Notes: generated by a model from the letters alone, not told the origin. Shown: positions 37,477 to 46,758, counted from the stretch's first letter. The stretch is 64,000 bases of DNA from Spirosoma endophyticum (GCF_900112365.1 NZ_FOLQ01000001.1:806001-870000), one strand, 5' to 3'. Numbers and translations: made by a program.

Positions 37477-39693
37477 ATGCAGACGTTTAAATCCTCGTTT
37501 AAACGATTACTTATTGTTTCCTATCGATTGCCATTTTCCATTCAGCAGACGAACGAAGGGCCCGAACTCCACCAGAATTCGGGTGGCCTTGTTTCGGCTG
37601 TATTGTCAATGGCCGAACAGATGGGGCCGACGCAGGAAAATTCAGCCACAAAAATTCACTGGATCGGGCATGGTGATACGTCGTTACAGCAGGTCGACGC
37701 AGCTGCCCTGGAAAACGATACGTTTGTCGCGCATCCGGTCTTTATGGATGAAGCCGTTCACAAGGGATTTTACGAAGGATTTAGCAACGACCTGATCTGG
37801 CCCTTGTTTCACTATTTCCCCTCCTACGCGTCTTTTAAAGAACACGATTTCGAGAGCTACAAGCAGGCCAACACACGCTTTCTGGAGGAACTAACCGCCT
37901 TGATTGAACCCGGCGATTTAGTCTGGATTCATGATTTTCAATTGATGTTGCTGCCCGATCTGCTGCGGCAGGCCATGCCGGACATCAGCATTGGCTACTT
38001 CTTTCACATCCCGTTCCCGACTTACGAAATCATAAAACTGTTGCCCCGAACCTGGCGGCAGGCGCTCATCGAAGGCCTATTGGGCGCGGATGTCGTTGGT
38101 TTTCATACGACGGATTATGTCCAGCATTTCCTACAGAGTGTGTCTGAGGTGCTGAGCCTGCCCATTATTAACCAACGTATCGTTTTACCCAACCGCTCGA
38201 CCTTTGTCAAGGACTTCCCGATCAGCATTGATTTTAATAAATTCAATACAAGCGGACAGGATACCGAGGTATTCGCAACCCAGCAACATTTCAAGAATTT
38301 ACTCCGGCACAACAAAATCATTTTTTCAGTTGATCGGCTCGATTACACGAAAGGAATTACGTCCCGGTTGCTGGGGTACGAACGCTTTCTACTTCAGCAT
38401 CCAGACTGGCACGACAAGGTGACTTTTGTTATGACTGTGGTGCCATCACGCGATAAGATCGGGCAGTATCAGGAGCTTAAACGGGAGATTGAAGAGACGG
38501 TTGGACGTATCAATGGGCTGTTTGGCACCATCGGCTGGCGACCTATCGTGTATTCCTACCGGTCGCTGACGTTTACGGAGTTGATGGCTTTATACACCGC
38601 CTGCGACGTTGCCCTGATCACCCCCGTTCGGGATGGCATGAACCTGGTTTGCAAAGAGTTCGTAGCCAGTCGTCATGACCACAAAGGGGTGTTAATCCTG
38701 AGCGAATTAGCGGGAGCTGCTCAGGAATTACCCGACGCCATTATTATTAACCCAACTGACACCCAGGAAGTGGCCGATGCCATCCTACAGGCGTTATTAA
38801 TGCCTTTGGCTGAACAGGAGCAGCGATTAATGCAGATGCGGACGCATTTGCAAAATCACAACGTTTTCCGGTGGAGTCACGATTTTCTTACTGCCCTCAA
38901 CGATATGATCAATAACCCAACCGATTTAGAAACCGACCTGCCCGTTCTGCCATTTATTGCTACGTTCACCGACGCCCGCAAGCGATTACTCCTTGTTGAT
39001 TTTGATGGAACCCTGGCGCCTATTGTCAACGACCCAGCCGAAGCCCGTCCTTCCGGAGACCTTCAAAATATATTGATAAATCTGGCCGAAAGCAGTGACG
39101 TAGTGGTCATTAGCGGCCGGAATCGATCGTTTCTGGAGAAGACCTTTACGGGCATTCCCGTTCACCTGGTGGCCGAACATGGGGCTTTTCTGAAAAAACC
39201 GGATCACCCCTGGGAACGGCTCGATTTATCGACGGACGACTGGGTCGATCCGGTGCGTTCAACCATGAATTACTTTGTGGATCGCTTTCCCGGATCATTT
39301 ATCGAAGAAAAAGAAACGGCTATCGCCTGGCATTACCGGATGGTTGAGAGTGATGATATTGAGGGACAGGCCATTGATCTGTCAACGCAGCTACGTCGGG
39401 TGTCATCGTCCATTCCATTAGCGGTTATTCAGGGCAACAAAGTGGTGGAAGTGAAACCCGCTCAACACAGCAAAGGGACGGTAGCGCTTACGCTTGTTGA
39501 CCAAAAGCCCTACGATTTTATTGTCAGCATTGGCGACGACACCACCGATGAGGATATGTTCCGGCAGTTACCAAACTGGGCGTACACCATGAAAGTGGGA
39601 CCGGGTATGTCGTTTGCACGGTATCGACTGGCCCGGCAACAGGACGTCGAAACACTGCTCAAGCGCATGAGTGAAGCCCTGGTTGCCGTCTGA
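37477..39693 (+). CDS. otsAB: Fused trehalose-6-phosphate synthase/phosphatase
   Basis: 738 residues. Residues about 8-490 form the OtsA (GT20) half: LLIVSYRLPFS, a glycine-rich NSGGLVSAV loop, VWIHDFQLMLLPDLLR, FFHIPFPTYEI, FSVDRLDYTKGI and RDGMNLVCKEFVA. Residues about 500-738 form the OtsB half, a HAD phosphatase with D508 and D510 in VDFDGTLAP, VISGRN and SIGDDTTDEDMF. It makes trehalose from UDP-glucose and glucose-6-phosphate through the phosphate ester in the cytoplasm, giving osmotic and desiccation protection. Control through promoter copy C links it to the two-component regulon. A strong hairpin follows the gene. Confidence 0.95.
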   Translation: MQTFKSSFKRLLIVSYRLPFSIQQTNEGPELHQNSGGLVSAVLSMAEQMGPTQENSATKIHWIGHGDTSLQQVDAAALENDTFVAHPVFMDEAVHKGFYEGFSNDLIWPLFHYFPSYASFKEHDFESYKQANTRFLEELTALIEPGDLVWIHDFQLMLLPDLLRQAMPDISIGYFFHIPFPTYEIIKLLPRTWRQALIEGLLGADVVGFHTTDYVQHFLQSVSEVLSLPIINQRIVLPNRSTFVKDFPISIDFNKFNTSGQDTEVFATQQHFKNLLRHNKIIFSVDRLDYTKGITSRLLGYERFLLQHPDWHDKVTFVMTVVPSRDKIGQYQELKREIEETVGRINGLFGTIGWRPIVYSYRSLTFTELMALYTACDVALITPVRDGMNLVCKEFVASRHDHKGVLILSELAGAAQELPDAIIINPTDTQEVADAILQALLMPLAEQEQRLMQMRTHLQNHNVFRWSHDFLTALNDMINNPTDLETDLPVLPFIATFTDARKRLLLVDFDGTLAPIVNDPAEARPSGDLQNILINLAESSDVVVISGRNRSFLEKTFTGIPVHLVAEHGAFLKKPDHPWERLDLSTDDWVDPVRSTMNYFVDRFPGSFIEEKETAIAWHYRMVESDDIEGQAIDLSTQLRRVSSSIPLAVIQGNKVVEVKPAQHSKGTVALTLVDQKPYDFIVSIGDDTTDEDMFRQLPNWAYTMKVGPGMSFARYRLARQQDVETLLKRMSEALVAV

Positions 39694-39708
39694 TTCAGAA
39701 CCACCGTA

Positions 39709-39750
39709 CCAAGCAAAAGCCAGTGATTGAGACCACTGGCTTTTGCTTGG
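39709..39750. terminator. Terminator hairpin after otsAB
   Basis: Perfect 17-bp stem CCAAGCAAAAGCCAGTG/CACTGGCTTTTGCTTGG (39709-39725 and 39734-39750) with an 8-nt loop. It can act in both directions, which matters for the minus-strand transcript predicted from copy D. Confidence 0.8.
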
Positions 39751-39818
39751 ACTGATACGTATCGTTTGTAAGCCTATGGACCGACGTCACGAACGAAATG
39801 CATGTTCACCGCTCACCA
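39709..39818 (-). ncRNA. Candidate regulated small RNA or micro-ORF transcript
   Basis: Promoter copy D points to the minus strand. A start a few bases after its TTTG (39826-39823) and an end at the hairpin at 39709 give an RNA of about 110 nt. It contains a 9-codon frame (ATG at 39803, stop at 39774-39776, peptide MHFVRDVGP) that may or may not be used. The 3' end would be partly antisense to the otsAB 3' untranslated region. This is inferred from promoter and terminator only. Confidence 0.4.
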
Positions 39819-39822
39819 TCGG

Positions 39823-39879
39823 CAAAGTAGGCAGGGCTGATAAGGGGGCGCTTAACGAGACCTTAGAATTTACTTAGAA
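39823..39879 (-). promoter_or_regulatory. Four-site 11-bp direct repeat (copy D, minus strand) with -7 core
   Basis: On the minus strand the half-sites are TTCTAAGTAAA, TTCTAAGGTCT, CGTTAAGCGCC and a weak CTTA, with phase positions 39877, 39866, 39855 and 39844. TTTG starts at 39826, 18 bp after the last. It lies 110 bp upstream of the second response regulator gene, so it may also serve as its control site, although no matching -7 core is visible on the plus strand. Confidence 0.75.
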
Positions 39880-39988
39880 CACGAATGTAGTAAACTCGTT
39901 TACACTACAAATCAGCCTGGTCGCTAAAACGGCTCTTTCCAGAAAACGGCTCCTTACAGAAACTAAAACCCTTACTTTTCAGAACGTT

Positions 39989-40666
39989 ATGAAACTCTTG
40001 GTTGTCGAAGATGAGCAGAAAACACTACAGGCGATTCAGCAGGGGCTGGAAGAAAGTCAGTTTGAAGTCGATATTGCCTACGATGGGATGATCGCCAAGC
40101 GTCTGGCATTGAAGAATAATTATGCGGCCATTATTACCGACCTGATTTTGCCGGGCCTGAATGGGTATGAACTCTGTCGGCAGTTGCGGGCGGAAGGCCT
40201 AACGACCCCTATTCTCATGTTGACGGCGCTGGGCGAAACGGAAGATAAAGTCTCGGGCTTCGATGCCGGGGCCGACCAATACCTGACCAAACCGTTTCAG
40301 TTTACCGAACTACTGGCTCGGGTACGATCGCTGACCAAACGCGGCATGCAGGTATCCATGACCTCCCAAACCTTACGATATGGCGGTGTCGAAATGAACC
40401 TGGACACCAAGTCGGTTACGCGCGACGGACAGCCAATTGAGCTGACAGCCCGCGAGTTTGCGCTGCTGGAATTCCTGATGCGCAACCAGGGACGCGTGCT
40501 CTCCAAACCGTCGATTGCCGAGCACGTCTGGGATCTGAATTTCGATACCGGCACCAACGTAGTAGAAGTTTATATTAATTACCTCCGCAAAAAGATTGAC
40601 CGGGATTTCCCTAAAAAACTGATTCACACCCATTTCGGCATGGGGTATATGTTTAAAGAAGAGTAA
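39989..40666 (+). CDS. OmpR-family response regulator (second system)
   Basis: 225 residues. The receiver has LLVVEDEQKT, phospho-acceptor D51 in IITDLILPGLNG, MLTALG and QYLTKPFQF. The winged helix has ELTAREFALLEFLMRNQGRVLSK and NVVEVYINYLRKKIDRDF. It is close in sequence to the regulator at 22677. The gene sits inside the cluster of 11-bp repeat promoters and behind copy D, so I infer it binds these repeats. OmpR/PhoB-type regulators bind direct repeats of this period. A 65-bp spacer separates it from the kinase gene. Confidence 0.93.
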   Translation: MKLLVVEDEQKTLQAIQQGLEESQFEVDIAYDGMIAKRLALKNNYAAIITDLILPGLNGYELCRQLRAEGLTTPILMLTALGETEDKVSGFDAGADQYLTKPFQFTELLARVRSLTKRGMQVSMTSQTLRYGGVEMNLDTKSVTRDGQPIELTAREFALLEFLMRNQGRVLSKPSIAEHVWDLNFDTGTNVVEVYINYLRKKIDRDFPKKLIHTHFGMGYMFKEE

Positions 40667-40728
40667 GTCATCAGTCGATAGTCAGTAGTCAATAGTGGCT
40701 GTCGACTGATGACTATTGAGTATCGACT
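40666..40728. promoter_or_regulatory. Alternative hairpins in the regulator-kinase spacer
   Basis: AGTCATCAGTCGA (40666-40678) pairs with TCGACTGATGACT (40702-40714). The partly overlapping AGTCGATA (40673-40680) can instead pair with TATCGACT (40721-40728). Only one can form at a time. This could tune kinase expression relative to the regulator or simply be repeat-derived. Confidence 0.4.
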
Positions 40729-40731
40729 TTT

Positions 40732-42096
40732 ATGACTATTCGCAAACGGCTGACCTTACGCTTTACAAGCTTGGTATCCAGCATTTTACTGCTGGCATTT
40801 GTGAGTATCTATGCCTTTTGCTGGTACTTCATCTCATCAGACTTTTACCGGCGACTCGACCGGAAAGCCAGTACGGCGGGCGATATGCTCATTCGCCATC
40901 GGCTGGATGCCCAACTGATTCGGCAATTGGGGCGCATTCGGAAAGACCAGTTACCCAATCAGAAAATTATGGTGTTCGATAGCCGGGATTCGATCATTTT
41001 CCTTACCAACGAAGCCCTGCCGGTAACGATACCAAAATCTGCATTGGCTGACATTCGGCAGAAAAAACAAAAGGATTTTCAACAGGGTCGGTACTACCTG
41101 TCGGGTACTCGGTTCATGACCGCGTCGGGTCAATATGTGGTGGTGGCCAGCGCCGAAAATACCTATGGCGACGAGTTTTTACGACGGCTCCTATGGGCAC
41201 TAACCGGTCTGTTCTGCCTGATTGCGGGCATTACGGCCTTCTCGGGCTGGTTCTTTGCGGGCGATGCCTTACAGCCCATGCAGCAGATCGATCAGACCGT
41301 CAGCGCCATTTTTCCCCGAAATAGGGATGAGCGCCTGGATGTCAATAAAGAGAATGACGAAATCAGCCGGTTATCGATTACAATTAACCGCTTATTGGAT
41401 CGGGTGGCCGAGTCGTTTCGATTACAGCGAATGTTTGTGGCCAATGTATCGCACGAATTAAAAAACCCACTGACTCAGATCAGTTCGCAACTGGAAGTCA
41501 GCCTGTTAAATCAGCGGGAACCGGAGGCTTACCGACAAACGATACGTTCTGTGCTGGATGATGTCCGTGATCTGGCAACCCTGACGCACGAATTACTGCA
41601 GCTCTCGCAGGTCAATCAGGAGGATGCCATTGGCTTACTGACCGATACCGTACGGATGGACGAAATTGTATGGGATATCCGCGACGAAGTCACCGCTGTA
41701 AATCCGCGTTATCAGGTCAACATAGAACTTGGCGCATTGCCCGATGATCCCGACCAGCTAGCCGTTCAGGGCAATAAAACCTTACTGGCGACGGCCTTAA
41801 AAAACCTGACCGAAAATGCCTGCAAATTTTCCGATGACGGGCAGGCGATAGTTCAGATAGATTTCAGTAAGGACGTAGTGACTATCCGGATTCAGAACAC
41901 CGGCCAGGCCATCCCGACAGCCGATCTCCCCTATATTTTCGAACCCTTCTACCGCAGCCGTCAAACCGCCGATGTGCGTGGGTATGGCGTGGGCCTATCG
42001 CTTGTGGAGCGTATTATTCGTCTTCATCGAGGACAAATCAGTGTTATGTCCATGCCGGGTAAACCGACGGTATTCAGTATCGAACTACCCCGTTAA
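40732..42096 (+). CDS. Membrane sensor histidine kinase (second system)
   Basis: 454 residues. Membrane helices are at about 13-35 and 155-178, with a periplasmic sensor of about 120 residues between them and HAMP after. The HisKA motif is VSHELKNPLTQI with H241 as phospho-acceptor; it has KNP where the first kinase has RTP. The ATPase has the N box NLTENACKFS and GYGVGLSLVERII. The sensor contains FMTASGQYVVVASAENTYGDEF, closely similar to the matching place in the paralogue (VIFASAVDTYGH). What it senses is unknown, but the regulated genes suggest ionic, osmotic or envelope stress. Confidence 0.92.
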   Translation: MTIRKRLTLRFTSLVSSILLLAFVSIYAFCWYFISSDFYRRLDRKASTAGDMLIRHRLDAQLIRQLGRIRKDQLPNQKIMVFDSRDSIIFLTNEALPVTIPKSALADIRQKKQKDFQQGRYYLSGTRFMTASGQYVVVASAENTYGDEFLRRLLWALTGLFCLIAGITAFSGWFFAGDALQPMQQIDQTVSAIFPRNRDERLDVNKENDEISRLSITINRLLDRVAESFRLQRMFVANVSHELKNPLTQISSQLEVSLLNQREPEAYRQTIRSVLDDVRDLATLTHELLQLSQVNQEDAIGLLTDTVRMDEIVWDIRDEVTAVNPRYQVNIELGALPDDPDQLAVQGNKTLLATALKNLTENACKFSDDGQAIVQIDFSKDVVTIRIQNTGQAIPTADLPYIFEPFYRSRQTADVRGYGVGLSLVERIIRLHRGQISVMSMPGKPTVFSIELPR

Positions 42097-42106
42097 ACTA
42101 TCCTCA

Positions 42107-42164
42107 TTCTAAGCAGATTTTAAGGAGTTTATCAGCGGATCTTAAGTCGTACATAGCAACTTTG
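42107..42164 (+). promoter_or_regulatory. Four-site 11-bp direct repeat (copy E) with -7 core
   Basis: Half-sites at 42109 (CTAA), 42120 (TTAA), 42131 (ATCA, weak) and 42142 (TTAA). TTTG is at 42161, 19 bp after the last. The target start is 42206. Confidence 0.78.
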
Positions 42165-42205
42165 GCTATCTGAAAAACCGCCATAGTACGTAGCTTAACG
42201 ATACG

Positions 42206-42409
42206 ATGACTACTAAAAATCGAATTCATTCCTACACTCCGATCTTTCCGCCAGGGCCAGCCAGTCCAAGGTCAACTCGAACTAATTCGAAGTATCTACA
42301 CGACGAAAAACCCCGCAAACCTGACTGGTTGATTTTAGTAATCTGCGCTTTAGTCCTGTTAACGTTGCTTATTGCCTGGGCCGTCGATATTCCCAATCTA
42401 TTCCATTGA
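42206..42409 (+). CDS. 67-residue single-pass membrane protein
   Basis: The N-terminal 40 residues are polar and proline-rich (FPPGPASPRS). One hydrophobic helix, LILVICALVLLTLLIAWAV, is near the C-terminus, followed by DIPNLFH. It resembles a tail-anchored or small regulatory membrane protein. It has its own response-regulator-type promoter (copy E) and follows the kinase gene, so it is a candidate feedback or accessory factor of the second system. No family recognised. It ends 20 bp from the convergent DUF389 gene. Confidence 0.7.
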   Translation: MTTKNRIHSYTPIFPPGPASPRSTRTNSKYLHDEKPRKPDWLILVICALVLLTLLIAWAVDIPNLFH

Positions 42410-42428
42410 CCGCGCTACGTCAAATTCG

Positions 42429-43823
42429 TTATTCGACCAGCAGTTTTATTTTTTTGCTCTTCGTCCGGCTCTGTAGCCATCGCTCGATGCGTTGTTTTTC
42501 ACCCGCTGTATGCCGACGCGAAAAACGGGCATACACCAGCATGACCGTATCGGGTTTGTTACTGATTGCATTCATGACCAGCGACCGGGCGGCCGTGAAC
42601 GTTTGTATATCGGGCATGAGTATTTTGAGTTCATTCCGCAGATCAGCTACCGGTAGTCGCGACGTTTGGGTCAGCTCGATATACTGACGTAACGAGTCGA
42701 TGGTATGATCTTTTCGGGAAATGGTTGCCTGGCTATACTGAATGACCTGGTCGGCCAGTGTTGTTTTAAGGGCGTTTACATCAATTTCTGTGTCTTTAAA
42801 ATTCCCCTGTTTAACGACCAGGCTCACATCACTCAGGTTATAGGCTGGCATTTTGGCCCGCAGCACGTTAATCGAATCCTTGGGTAATGGCTCACCCACC
42901 AACGAAAGTTCCAGCGTACTCTGCTGGCGATTAAAGCGCGCTGCGTAGTTAATGACCTGCCGGTACTGAAAATTGCACTCATTGGTTACAAACCGCTTCG
43001 CCGATTCCTCGAAGATAGTTTTCCGAACAATCTGATAGCCAAGGTAGCTGCTGGGAATCACCACAATTAAAACGGCAAACCAGATCGTGTTTCGCACCCG
43101 GCGTTCAATCTCCGGTGTGGGATATTCTTTCTGATGGTAATTCAGAAATCGGACAATCAGGAACGTAGCGATGCTGATGCATATGGCATTGATGAGAAAC
43201 AGATAAAAGGCACCCGCAAAGTAGTACAGGTTGCCCGTTGCTAAGCCATAACCGGCTGTACACAAGGGCGGCATCAGGGCGGTAGCGATCGCTACTCCCG
43301 GAATCACATTGCTCACTTTCTCCCGTCGCGAACCGGCAACAATACCAGCGAGGCCGCCCAGAAATGCCACTAGCGCGTCCCAGACAGTGGGTGATGTCCG
43401 GGCCAGCAATTCAGATTGAGCCAGATGCAGTGGGCTTATGAAAAAGTAGAGCGTGGAGGTCAATAAGCTAATAAATGCTGCCAGGCTTATGTTCTTTATA
43501 GCCCGTTGGATCATGGCCAGATCGTTGATACCCACGCCCATTCCAATACCCATAATTGGCCCCATCAAAGGCGAGATAAGAAAAGCACCGGTAATAACCG
43601 CCGGCGAGTTGATATTCAGGCCAATCGAGGCAATGAATATGGCAAAAATCAGGGTCCACAGGTTGATACCCCGAAACTCAATTCCCCGGCTAATGGCTTG
43701 TATGACTTCTGCTTCATCGTCTTTGTCCTCTTCCAGACTGAACCGCTCGCGGATCATTTGACGAAAGCGCGTAATTAGATTAGGCCGGTTCGACTGTGGA
43801 ATTTTGGGGTCATTAATGATCAT
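42429..43823 (-). CDS. DUF389-type membrane protein
   Basis: I prefer ATG 43823 (MIINDPKIPQ), giving 464 residues; an upstream TTG at 43838 is possible. After a cytoplasmic N-terminus the core has helices with NSPAVITGAFLISPLMGPIMG, DALVAFLGGLAGIVAGSRREK and GVAIATALMPPLCTAGYG, the signature of DUF389. A soluble C-terminal domain of about 200 residues follows, with acidic and helical content. The transported or sensed compound is not established for the family. Its setting beside a Na+/H+ antiporter and a ClC transporter suggests ion handling. Confidence 0.85.
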   Translation of the reverse strand: MIINDPKIPQSNRPNLITRFRQMIRERFSLEEDKDDEAEVIQAISRGIEFRGINLWTLIFAIFIASIGLNINSPAVITGAFLISPLMGPIMGIGMGVGINDLAMIQRAIKNISLAAFISLLTSTLYFFISPLHLAQSELLARTSPTVWDALVAFLGGLAGIVAGSRREKVSNVIPGVAIATALMPPLCTAGYGLATGNLYYFAGAFYLFLINAICISIATFLIVRFLNYHQKEYPTPEIERRVRNTIWFAVLIVVIPSSYLGYQIVRKTIFEESAKRFVTNECNFQYRQVINYAARFNRQQSTLELSLVGEPLPKDSINVLRAKMPAYNLSDVSLVVKQGNFKDTEIDVNALKTTLADQVIQYSQATISRKDHTIDSLRQYIELTQTSRLPVADLRNELKILMPDIQTFTAARSLVMNAISNKPDTVMLVYARFSRRHTAGEKQRIERWLQSRTKSKKIKLLVE

Positions 43824-43916
43824 CAGATACTGGTTCAATTACTAGTTATTCACCTAAAATAAACTGCGGTTTTAATCGAAAGTTAATGTAAACTTGCCTG
43901 CTTCCGCCAATTAATC

Positions 43917-45173
43917 ATGGATCTATTCTCCCTCATTACGCTACTCATCGTTGCTTCAGCGGTGTTTGCTTATCTGAATACCAGGCTGCTTAAACTGCCC
44001 GATGCCATTGGCATTATGGTTTGCTCCCTCAGCTTTTCTGTTCTGTTGATTGGCCTGAACTCAATCTACCCGAATCAGTTGGCCGCTGTCCGTCAGACGG
44101 TTGCAGAAATTAATTTTGAAAAAGCTCTTTTCGATGTCATGTTAAGTTTCCTGCTTTTTGCAGGCGCTTTCCATACCGATTCAGCTAAACTACGGGTCGA
44201 ACGACGATCCGTTATGCTATTTGCTTTTATTGGTGTGTTACTAAGCACCGCCCTGGTTGGAACAGGACTTTACTTGCTGACCCGGCATCTCGACCTTGCT
44301 TTATCATTCCCGCTTTGCCTGCTGTTCGGCGCCTTGATTTCACCCACCGACCCGATCGCCGTATTGGGAATTCTAAGCAAATTCAAACTACCCGATAATG
44401 TCAAACTTAACATTGTTGGCGAATCGCTCTTTAACGACGGCGTGGGCGTTGTTGTATTTGCCTCGATTTACCGGATTGTCATAAACGGTGCCGATAGCAT
44501 CAGTGCCGGTGAAATAGCTTTACTATTTCTTGAAGAAGCCGGCGGAGGTGTCGTTTTTGGGATCGTTCTGGGGTATGGCATGTTCTGGCTGCTGCGTTCG
44601 ATCAATCATTACCAGACCGAAGTAATCATAACGGTAGCGGGTGTTATGGGTGGCTACTTACTGGCGCAGAAACTTCATATTTCCGGGCCGTTGGCGATGG
44701 TGGTAGCCGGACTTCTGGTAGGAGGTCATAACAGTCGTCAGGATGCCATGAGCCAGCTCACGGAAGAGTACGTCGATAAGTTCTGGGAGCTTATCGACGG
44801 GATTCTGAATGCCTTGCTTTTTGTCCTGATTGGCCTTGAGCTTCTCCTGGTTGATTTTCAAGTTACCCAATGGTCAATATACCTACTCGTCGTACTACTG
44901 GTCTTGTTGTCCAGGTATTTAGCCATTCTAATTCCCTTTACACTGGCTCGTCGCTGGCTCGACCTTGACAACAATGCGCCGGTAATGCTGACCTGGGGCG
45001 GGTTACGAGGGGGCCTTTCGATTGCTATGGCTTTGTCGATTGATGGTTCATTACCGCAGAAAGATTTCATCGTCACCATAACGTATGCGGTCGTGTTGTT
45101 CTCTGTAATTGGACAGGGATTAACCATAGAACGGCTTATTCGGCGGTTATATCCACCCGACAAAACGAGTTGA
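43917..45173 (+). CDS. CPA1-family Na+/H+ antiporter
   Basis: 418 residues with about 12 membrane helices. LISPTDPIAVLGI carries the ion-path motif, and GESLFNDGVGVVVF the Asn-Asp pair of electroneutral CPA1 exchangers. The C-terminus has TWGGLRGGLSIAMALSI. It has no long cytoplasmic tail. It would exchange sodium (or potassium) for protons and help pH and salt tolerance. The divergent DUF389 start is less than 100 bp away. Two weak TTAA at 43872 and 43883 are 11 bp apart but do not form a full promoter element. Confidence 0.9.
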   Translation: MDLFSLITLLIVASAVFAYLNTRLLKLPDAIGIMVCSLSFSVLLIGLNSIYPNQLAAVRQTVAEINFEKALFDVMLSFLLFAGAFHTDSAKLRVERRSVMLFAFIGVLLSTALVGTGLYLLTRHLDLALSFPLCLLFGALISPTDPIAVLGILSKFKLPDNVKLNIVGESLFNDGVGVVVFASIYRIVINGADSISAGEIALLFLEEAGGGVVFGIVLGYGMFWLLRSINHYQTEVIITVAGVMGGYLLAQKLHISGPLAMVVAGLLVGGHNSRQDAMSQLTEEYVDKFWELIDGILNALLFVLIGLELLLVDFQVTQWSIYLLVVLLVLLSRYLAILIPFTLARRWLDLDNNAPVMLTWGGLRGGLSIAMALSIDGSLPQKDFIVTITYAVVLFSVIGQGLTIERLIRRLYPPDKTS

Positions 45174-45195
45174 GCGCCTGAATAAACCCTGGCAT

Positions 45196-46596
45196 CTATT
45201 TAGTTTCTACTTCTTTTCCATTTGGCTCACTGACAACGGGTTGTGTCATCGTTTCACGGACAAATCCGTCTTTTAAATGCTCATAAAACGATACGGGATC
45301 GACCAGCGAGGCAGCTCCCTGCGCCATCAGACCGCCCAGCAATAATTGAAAAATAGCCGAATGCCGATCGGTCATTTCCAGTACCAGAATGGCCGCCGTA
45401 AATGGGGACCGGACGACACCTGTCAGAAAACTGACCATACTCACCAGAATGACCAAATTCGTATCGCCAGGTGCGACATGTATGAGTCGGGCCAGCCCAT
45501 CGCCGAGAATAGCCCCGGCACTTAGGGACGTAGCGAAAATACCCCCAGCGGCTCCACCGCTGTAGCTGAGCGCCATACCCGCAAACCGTACCGGGAAAAG
45601 ATACCAGGGCGTTAAATGGTCATTTTGAAACAACAGTCGGTTAATGATGGGTTTTCCGGTGCCAACGGCCTCCGTACCGACCCAGAAAGCGAGTCCGGCC
45701 AATACGAGTCCGCAGGTAGCCACCCAGGCCGCTTTTTCCGGCAACGTGCTAAATCGCTGCCGATAGGCATTCAGCCACAATAACGACTTGGCCAGCAAAG
45801 CGCCCGCCAGACCACAAACCATTGCGACCAGTACAACAACACCCAGAAACCAGCCCGTCGACGCGGTAACTTTTGGAAAACCCAGATACAAATAAGGTCC
45901 CTGAATGGCTTGAGCAGTCATACCGGCAATGATGACGGCCGTAAAAACCGCCGTTCGAAACCGGGTGATGTGCGTCTGTGTAAGCTCCTCAACAACAAAG
46001 ACAATGCCCCCCAGCGGTGTATTGAAGGCAGCAGCCAGACCAGCCGCTCCACCCGTAACCAGCGCAATCTGCCGGGATAGTTGTGGCCACCCCGCCGGTT
46101 GCAGGCGGTTAATAGCCCGAAAAATAGCCGCCGAAATCTGTATCGTTGGCCCCTCCCGACCAATTACTCCTCCCCCGATCAACAAAATGACGCTACTCAG
46201 CACTTTGACAATAGCTACCCGAATGCTAAGCAGATACGAGATACGTGCATGCGTCGTCGGATTTGACAGTTCTATACCAGCCATTACCTGTGGAATGCCA
46301 CTCCCACGAGCCGCAGGAGCCAGTTTGGCAACCAGCCACCAGGCAACCAAAAAAGCTATGGGTGTCGTGATAAGCGTCAGATAGGGGTGCATCCGCATCC
46401 AGGTGAAACTGAGTTGTTCAGCCCACACAAACAGTTCTTCGTAGCCTACAGCGACCAGGCCAGTCAACAGGGAAGCGACCCAGAAGGGTAAACTCTGGAG
46501 AATTACCCGGCGGACACGCTCGGTATAAAGCCGTTTAATAACGTATTGATCAAGCCAGGCCAGTACCTGCGCGTATCGGGAAAATCGGTTGGGCAT
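45196..46596 (-). CDS. ClC-type chloride/proton transporter
   Basis: ATG 46596 (MPNRFSRYAQ) gives 466 residues and a standard ClC core without CBS domains. The selectivity motifs are GSGIP at 98-102 and GREGP at 146-150 with the gating glutamate E148. The inner proton glutamate E203 is in VVEELTQ. These two glutamates indicate a Cl-/H+ exchanger and not a channel. The third motif reads GGIFATSL, without the usual proline. Such exchangers support acid resistance by moving charge and protons. It is divergent from the coiled-coil gene, and promoter copy F lies between them. Confidence 0.9.
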   Translation of the reverse strand: MPNRFSRYAQVLAWLDQYVIKRLYTERVRRVILQSLPFWVASLLTGLVAVGYEELFVWAEQLSFTWMRMHPYLTLITTPIAFLVAWWLVAKLAPAARGSGIPQVMAGIELSNPTTHARISYLLSIRVAIVKVLSSVILLIGGGVIGREGPTIQISAAIFRAINRLQPAGWPQLSRQIALVTGGAAGLAAAFNTPLGGIVFVVEELTQTHITRFRTAVFTAVIIAGMTAQAIQGPYLYLGFPKVTASTGWFLGVVVLVAMVCGLAGALLAKSLLWLNAYRQRFSTLPEKAAWVATCGLVLAGLAFWVGTEAVGTGKPIINRLLFQNDHLTPWYLFPVRFAGMALSYSGGAAGGIFATSLSAGAILGDGLARLIHVAPGDTNLVILVSMVSFLTGVVRSPFTAAILVLEMTDRHSAIFQLLLGGLMAQGAASLVDPVSFYEHLKDGFVRETMTQPVVSEPNGKEVETK

Positions 46597-46664
46597 GCAG
46601 TCGACTAATAACGGATTCGAGTAGATAACGTAGCGATTTAGCAGATGATTAGGCGAAACGCAAA

Positions 46665-46722
46665 GTCTAAGCAAATTCTAAGGACTCTTTAATGCCTTTA
46701 TAAATAGCCGATTTCACTTTTG
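46665..46722 (+). promoter_or_regulatory. Four-site 11-bp direct repeat (copy F) with -7 core
   Basis: Half-sites at 46667 (CTAA), 46678 (CTAA), 46689 (TTAA) and 46700 (ATAA). TTTG is at 46719, 19 bp on. It drives the gene at 46759. It also sits about 70 bp upstream of the divergent ClC start and could affect that gene. Confidence 0.85.
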
Positions 46723-46758
46723 TCTTAATTATAACTGAGCTACCAAACCAAGGCTTGC

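Noticed and set aside
43872..43886. Two TTAA 11 bp apart before the CPA1 antiporter gene
   Set aside because: Only two weak half-sites and no TTTG core at 18-19 bp, so not counted as a regulon promoter.
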